Positions 57,510 to 64,000 of a DNA stretch of 64,000 bases are shown here, in pieces (within the stretch, counting starts at the first letter, position 1; each line of letters opens with the position of its first letter). Source of the stretch: Apoda limacodes (Eukaryota; Arthropoda; Insecta; Lepidoptera; Limacodidae); the NCBI GenBank assembly GCA_946406115.1, contig OX291545.1:992001-1056000 (forward strand). Reading direction: 5' to 3'. The notes below the pieces were generated by a model. That model saw nothing but the letters and a program-made list of their open reading frames with translations, did no database searches and was not told the origin of the DNA. A program made the translations under genes and the position numbers.

Positions 57510-58585
57510 AACACTTTATAGGGTTCCGAGCCCAAAGGTCAAAACGGGAATTTGATGAAAAGACGCCAAAAACCAAATTTTTTTTATGTATGTCCTCGGA
57601 CAATTTTAAACCGATTTACAAAATTGTTCTTTATTCGAAGAGTATGTTTCTGAGGTGGTCCTATGTTAATGAAATGAATTTGCAAATTAAACTTTTGGAG
57701 AAAAAAAAAATTAATGTTAATTTGGAACTACTGAAACGATGATTGTATAAAATTTTGTTACAAGTGTGGATGTTTTTAGTGTACTAGAAAAAAAAGCAAT
57801 TAGTCACTCAAAAGCAAAACTAAATACTTTTTAACAAAAAAAAAAAACAACCGGTTTCAAGAAGATGCACTAAAATGGTAAAAATAATAACTTATTTAAA
57901 AATCTTACAATCTGATCTAAATAACCGTTTGAAGTTGGTGTTATGCAAGTAAAGTGTGTTATAAACTGTTAGGTACATAGACCATAGATCAGTAAATGAC
58001 AACAATAAATAGAAAATTTGTTTGTATGAAGCAGATGCCGCGAATCGTTTTCTCTTAAAAATACATTCTCGTCAAAAATAGCCGTATTTTTTTATTGTTT
58101 TAGGGACCGTAGACCTTTGTATTGGATATCAATTTCAACTTGATACCTCTACGCGTTCTTGAGTAAAAGGGTGTTGACAGACAGCCATACAATTTTTTTT
58201 TAAATGTGTTATAACTTCAAATTAACAAATTTCGGTTTTTCCCTATATTTGTGATGTAAAACCTTGCTTCATGTCAAATTTCATGATTCTAGGACAACGG
58301 GGAGTACCCTATTGGTTTTGATTTGATTGTGAATGCCAAAATATGCGACAAAAGTGGCGTATTTTTTTTACTGAGTTGACTTTTATAGCTTCACGCTAGA
58401 TTTTTTTAGATTCAAGGGACCGTAGACCTTAGTTTTTGATATTAATTTCAACGTGATACGCGTTCTTGAGAAAAAGGGTCTTGGCAGACAGACATACAGA
58501 CAGACAGGCAGACAGACAGATGGATGGACAACAAAGTTATCCTATAAGGATTTTTTTTTCCTTTTGAGGCACGGAACCCAGACAT
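57510..58585 (+). repeat. Tandemly arranged interspersed repeats with (CAGA)n
   Basis: It starts tatagggttccgagcccaaa. Two related blocks (58090-58200 and 58385-58585) each have gggaccgtagacctt, a caacttgatac-cgcgttcttgag phrase and a CAGACAG run; the second ends ggacaacaaagttatcctat and aggcacggaaccc. Same family as 36840-37165. Confidence 0.55.
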
Positions 58586-58589
58586 TTAA

Positions 58590-60770
58590 CTTGTAAACTC
58601 AATTTTATTTTACTTACGTGTAAAATATGAAAATGTTAATTTATCCATCAGTCCAAATTATTTATAATTTTAGGCTGCGAACGAAGAAGACGGATATTTA
58701 TTGTATATTTCTAGCATTCCCGTCAAACTACTCATTGCCCAACATTTGCTATTTAGGTTGACTTAACTTGTACAATAGTTGCCGAGGGGATACTCAATCA
58801 ATGCTGGTCGACGACGCCGGACTGGAATGTAGCTCGCACGTAGCGGACGGAACCGTAAAAGTTGTTGGACTTATTTTAAAGAATCTATTTCGAAATATCC
58901 GTCTAATTTAGTACAAATTTTACTGATGCTGTAATTACGTGAAACATATTTTAAGCCCTTTGATTTTTACATTTATAAGGAAAAACCTGTTAATTGCAGG
59001 TCGAACTCACGCTGTTAGGTTTCCTTTTCAAGAAAAAAAATATTGTTTCAGTTCTACAGGGATAAGGATATCAAGTTTTCGTATATTGTTTTTGAATGGT
59101 AAATATTCTAAATAGTGTGTGGAATTATTAGTGACAGACTTGTAAGCACCGAACCCTAATCCCTACTGAATAGGAAGAATTAATGCATGAGTAATCATTT
59201 TTCTTTTGTAGATATAAATACATACATAGATATTCTACTATCTGTGAAAGAAGCAAAGCGGCAGTGCACCCAAAACAAGAGACAACTACTGTTTTTCTTT
59301 CACCACGCTCATATTACTTCCCAGCTGGATAGGAAACGATTAACCATGAACTCATAGCGTAGACACAGAATTACATATTACTTATAAGCTTAAAAAGAAT
59401 TAATTTAATAAGATAAAGAAAACTGAAGTTGCCAGTTTCCTGTGTGGCCGAGCTCGTTGCGACACAGTTTTGTTTTGGTACGTAGTCTGTTGTCGGTGTA
59501 TGCTTCCGCCCACGAGGCTCGTATAAGGCGAGGGCCTTGTTACGCTTGCCGTATGTAGGCGCATCTAGTTGACGAGAACATTTTGCAATAATCATTAACT
59601 CGCTACTGGCGCTGGCGACCGCTTGGTGTTAAAGTTACCGCATCTCCAGTTACCTAGATTCTGATCTGTGGTTTATGCGCTTTTGATTTGTTGCTCCTTG
59701 GTTTTAGATTTTTATCACAGCCACGTTTTAGTTAGATGAAAATTGTTTTGACCTTAAACTGTGACGGTTGCCGGTATGGTCGATTGGTTTTGACGGATTT
59801 TAGTATGATTGTATTGTTTGTATCTGATATTGATGATGAAGGTTTTTTAGTGTTTTATTTTTTGTACCCTTTATATATTTAAAATTTTTTTTTTCTGAAA
59901 TAATAAAGAAAATAGCAGTATTTTTTTTCTGTTTTACATACTCCTATATTATATAGATAGATATTTCTTACTTTTTTATTTTGTAATTTTAGATGTAGAA
60001 CGTGAATTTGTGGCCTATATAAACGAAACCATAAATCTCTTATGAATATAAAGTTTTATTAAAAGAAAATGTAAATGAAATCGACTGTGCTTTGACATGG
60101 GATATTTTCGCCGGTGACATAGTTAGTTGTATCCTTGAAGATACCATCTGTACTGTTTTGTATTGCAAAATAGTTTATATTACCATAACATTAGATCGCT
60201 ATTAGTTGTAGTAAAATAGGTATTGGATTTGTTTCTTTGTTTGAGCCCACACTGTCTGCTACCAAATTTTGTTACTTCAGAAACCTCCGGAATTTATTAA
60301 CATCACATTTTCTCTTTAGTTAGATATCTCAACTAACTAATTCCACAAATTAATTAACACACTGTTTACAGTTAGTTAAATATATCCTATTGTGGTAGGG
60401 GATGATTATTCAAACGTTGGAAGACATTTTTTTTTAATTTCTAACAACAAATTGCAAAATTTTTACACTTATACCCTATTCTACATCTTTAATCCGTCCG
60501 TATTCGCGCTTAATTTTGTGACACCAACAGTCGCACGCGGGTCAAAAGAACCCGGGGTATTATATAAATTTTTTTAGACACAAAATATCCTTTTTTAAAT
60601 TGAATTATACTTATATGTGAATTACTTATTAATTTTACAATAACTCATAATAAAATAAAACACGTTTATTTATTTTACTTCAAAATAACTATACATAATT
60701 AAAATAAACATAGGTTTTTATCACTTAGACAAAGTAAACATAGCAAAATATATGTTTTATGCATAACAAG
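58590..60770. other. Intergenic or intronic, nothing coding recognised
   Basis: AT-rich apart from 59440-59690, which is more balanced (gtggccgagctcgttgcgac, ggctcgtataaggcgaggg) and could be an untranslated exon or regulatory patch. Open frames here are short and domain-free. Confidence 0.35.
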
Positions 60771-60777
60771 AAATAAT

Positions 60778-61035
60778 CCATACTAATATTATGACAACGA
60801 AAATGTGTTTGTTTGTTTGTCCTTCCTGCACAATAGCACCCAGTTAAGCTTAAAGATACAGTGATAGTTGAAGAGACGGAGGAGAACATAGGCTTTTTAT
60901 CCCGGAAAATTCAATAGTCCACGTAGTCTAACTACGGCTTATTATAGCAAACTTTCTTACTATAATCAAGTAGTTGCCGTAGACACGGATAACATACACG
61001 CCGATAACTGAATTTAGCGCGGGCGCAGCAGCTGC
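60778..61035 (+). repeat. Interspersed repeat fragment
   Basis: ccatactaatattatgacaa, ttgtttgtttgtccttcctg and tagttgccgtagacacgg form a repeat phrase like that at 50550. Confidence 0.4.
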
Positions 61036-61538
61036 CAAAAGTTAGTTTTTATATAATTAGCCTCAAAACCAATTACAAAAAAAATTGCTAGTAAAACTAA
61101 GTTATTATGGAGTGAATATCATTTTTGGTAGGTACATATGTTCTTGTCTCTAACTCTTACCCATACTCACTTGACACGTCCCTCCTGTTTAAACGCTACT
61201 GGTATACAGTTTAGGCAGGGTGTACGGGTTCACTGTACTGTTATTTGAAGACTCCTAGCGCGGCTACCCGAAGCTAATTACAATAAAATAATTACGGATC
61301 AAATACTGCAACTGTAGGTCTTTTTCACCTATGTGCGACTACTAGCGGGTAAAAAACCTATCCTAAATTTAGTAGTTTTCGCTGTGCGTTAATGCGTCAG
61401 TTAATCAGAATTTGTGTTTATCCAATAAACTAATAATTAATATAGACAAAGTACTTAGAATATTATAAGTAGAACATCTTTGCGGAGAACAGTGTGGTGA
61501 GGCGTTGCGGTGGAGATGTGGGCGCCTCCCTTGATATT

Positions 61539-61822
61539 GTATATGTCGCAGGCAAATCGCATAGTTCGCCGTTTTACAATATGCCTAGGCAGATCGTAAA
61601 GTATGGAAAAGAAAGGAACAGAAATCGCACTGTATAAGTCATGTAAGTTAGGTTAGGTTCAGTTTCTCTTTTGTAAACGTAGTTGCGGAGCGAGCGAAGC
61701 GTTCCAGCCAAGCTTCATATAATAATCTGTTCAATTATATGATAATATCTATTCCATACTTTACGATCTGCCTAGGCATATTCTAAAACGGCGAATTATA
61801 CGATTTGCCTGCGACATATATA
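61539..61822. mobile_element. Hairpin MITE with ~70-bp near-perfect arms
   Basis: The left arm 61539-61608 (tatgtcgcaggcaaatcg ... cctaggcagatcgtaaagta, tggaa) pairs with the right arm 61752-61822 with about three mismatches; the loop is ~143 bp. No coding. Confidence 0.75.
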
Positions 61823-62726
61823 GGCATAAGATAGTGAATGTAACCATGAATAAAGTATAGATTTTGTCACTGGTTGACGTGATGTATTGTCCATGTAGGT
61901 ACACGTTTTTGACACTGATTTTGTTTAAAACTTAACTACATTCGACTTTGGTATAGGTAATTACATGAGAGTGCATCGGTACAACGAGGCGACTTGATTT
62001 TTGGCACATAGGTATAACTGGAGTGAGAGAATAATGTAGAAGTTTATCGGGGGTATAATAAATTTACCCCAGAGAATAATGTAGAATACTTTTTAGCCCC
62101 GATTTAAAATGGCTTCCCCTAATTCTACGGTGATTCGATTCGATCTAATTCTGCATTCCGAAGGCGCGGGCAAAAAGATGAGCATCAGCTACGTATTTAA
62201 TAAAACCCGAAATGATTTTTTTTTATATTTTTTTAATTTATTTTGGTACATACAGTCATTACAATAAATTACACATCAAAGATACATATACGAAAAATAC
62301 AATGAGTACCCTTGGTTTTCCTTACGTACCTATACTTCCTTATAGATGTTGCCAATCCTATCTCACTATTTATAATAATTAACAATAAATTTTGGCAGTC
62401 ATAAGAATATCCTTAAAGTAAATGTAGGTACAAATTCCAGGGCGAATGAATTCAAAGTTCTGAATGAAAGGTAAAATTACCTTTCTGGCATTGTGTGCGG
62501 TTTTCTTGTGGCTATCGTGAGGCCTGCACAAAGCTCACGTGGAATACGCTCTCTGATTAGAGAAAGTCGTTAGTGGTACTATTACGTGTGGTCAGCATGT
62601 GATGTGGCTTCTGCCGACGCGCGATGAGCGGTGTGAGAATGCTTTACCGGCGTTCAAATTTAAAATGTATGTAGTTTTATTGACTTTTACGTTTTTAACG
62701 GCTTCAAAAAAAAATATTGTTTTTAT

Positions 62727-63230
62727 TTACCTTATTATCGTAATTAGGTAAATAAAAACATTATTATCTTTGAAGCCGGTGAAATCGTAAAAACATAAAA
62801 GTACATACTCATACTGTACTTTAGGGGTAAATCCAACAGCCGCAAATTTACTGAAAACTATGTCATTATCTACAACGTCAAAGGCTTTTCGAAAGACAAA
62901 GTAGGCTGCGTCTACTTGAGAACCGAAGTTGACGGCCACAAATTTTTTGACTTTGGAAACTAATAACACGCAAAATCTTAGAGAAAAAATTGTAAGGAAC
63001 CTTAAATGCGTTTTCAAAGCCCTCTTCAATTATGATAGGGAATAAAAATTTTTTATCCCCTCGGTACTTGACTACAAGTTTTTTGTACAAACGATATGAT
63101 GACTCTTTAATTTTAATGTTGCGCTTTGTGTTAGAAGAATTACCACTGTTACAAATGTTACAATGTTTAGCTTGCGATGGCGATGGCTTATGGCGATGGG
63201 GACATCGGGGAGCTCGCGGGAAATGTTTCT
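62727..63230 (-). mobile_element. LINE reverse-transcriptase fragment, decayed
   Basis: The minus strand gives GSQVDAAYFVFRKAFDVVDN and FSKFAAVGFTP, the RT block with F(D/R)KAFD as in Jockey-like LINEs. Upstream and downstream frames are broken. Confidence 0.55.
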
Positions 63231-63309
63231 AAGACACGTAGTGTTTACTGCAACAGTTGCAACGGTTTATGGATCTCGATGAACTATTTGTTTCAGAAAC
63301 GGTGTTTAT

Positions 63310-63595
63310 AAACATCTAGCTTTTGCCAGCGGTTCCGCCCGCCCTAAATTTGGTTATCGGCGTGGGATTCTTACGGATATTCCTTGATTATACTAAAGAA
63401 GTTATAGCTGCAGATATGGTTCGTTCGTGGAGTTAGGTTATAGTTATTATAAAAAAAACCTACGTATGTCCTATTCCAGGACCTAGCCTATATGTGTGCC
63501 AAGTTTTATCCTGATCCATTTAGTGGTTGAAGCGTGATAAGTAACAAACAACCAAACATCCAAACTTCCGCATTGATAATATTAATGGGATCGCT
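63310..63595 (+). repeat. Interspersed repeat, copy 1
   Basis: ctagcttttgccagcggttc, cgccctaaatttggttatcg, gtgtgccaagttttatcctg and cgcattgataatattaatgg; same family as 18750-19085 and the next element. Confidence 0.6.
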
Positions 63596-63599
63596 GGTA

Positions 63600-63895
63600 A
63601 CTAATGAATTTTGCCAGCAACTCTACCCGCCCTAATTTGGTTATCGTCGTAGGAACTCTTTAATTATACTCGAACTAATAAAGTTTGCTTTAGCAAGATA
63701 TAGTTCGTTTAAGCTCGGTTATAGTTATTCCCGCGGAATTTTCAGGATAAATACGATCCTATGTTCTTCCCCGGGACTCAAACCATCTCCATACCAAATG
63801 TCATCTTAATCGGTTCAGCCGTTTACGCGTGAAGAGGTAAAAGATAGACAGACAGAGTTTCTTTAGCATTTATAATATAAGTATGGATTTGTGTC
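63600..63895 (+). repeat. Interspersed repeat, copy 2
   Basis: attttgccagcaactctacc, cgccctaatttggttatcg, ccatctccataccaaatgtc, atcggttcagccgttta and a tataatataagtatgga end. It lies head-to-tail with copy 1. Confidence 0.6.
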
Positions 63896-64000
63896 TAGTA
63901 AATACGTGGTTTAACAGTAACCTTGTCTAACAAATAGTCATTTTATTCTTTAAAACATGATAGTGATTTACGTCAGACTATAGAGATTGAGTTACAGAAT

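Noticed and set aside
1..64000. A bacterial-type defence system, prophage or operon
   Set aside because: Spliced genes, eukaryotic retrotransposons and insect gene families fill the window; no operon-like gene cluster is present.

Overview
This window is eukaryotic nuclear DNA. It is AT-rich, its genes are split by GT-AG introns, and transposable elements make up much of it. The gene content is that of an insect. The repeats (RTE retrotransposon ending in an ATG microsatellite, LINE 3' tails, tRNA-derived SINEs, the 'gcgcgagtccgactcgcac' family, hAT, Merlin, piggyBac and Tc1 relics) look most like those of a moth or butterfly. The order is inferred by recognition, not by a search.

Layout. 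(1) 1-19718, + strand: 17 exons with matching phases give the last ~1055 residues of a large nuclear protein. From the N-terminus it has an AT-hook, a SUMO-binding-like motif, a degenerate Merlin/IS1595-type transposase domain, a second AT-hook-like basic patch, about nine C2H2-type zinc fingers and an acidic/proline-rich tail. The closest match I can name is the HP1-complex protein Row (POGZ-like). Its introns hold SINEs, tandem-repeat elements, a degenerate ~4.2 kb LINE on the - strand and a Tc1 relic. (2) 19845-26527, - strand: U11/U12 snRNP 25 kDa protein in three exons, converging on gene 1. Its large intron holds a hAT transposase relic that is itself split by a LINE. (3) 26.6-34 kb: a THAP-domain gene or relic and mosaic duplicated blocks. 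One block looks like the sequence without a 4.55 kb segment that carries the THAP gene. (4) 34.1-36.2 kb: a dead RTE retrotransposon. (5) 38032-43499, + strand: an RSRC1-like SR-related splicing protein in three exons, with a Merlin transposon and a SINE in intron 1. (6) 45349-45621, - strand: Tim13, an intact single-exon mitochondrial chaperone. (7) 47-64 kb: gene-poor. It has a 941 bp foldback element, a piggyBac relic with TTAA ends, a 70-bp-arm hairpin, LINE scraps, and a few short candidate exons (48.4, 49.2, 56.1 and 57.0 kb) of one or more genes I cannot name.

The genes do not form a pathway. Two (U11/U12-25K and RSRC1) act in pre-mRNA splicing, one in chromatin, one in mitochondrial import. 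The most interesting signal is the captured Merlin-type transposase domain in gene 1, which can be compared with a recognisable Merlin transposon 36 kb away in the same window. Next is the filled/empty site pair around the THAP block. All identifications rest on recognition and exon-phase checks; no database search was possible.
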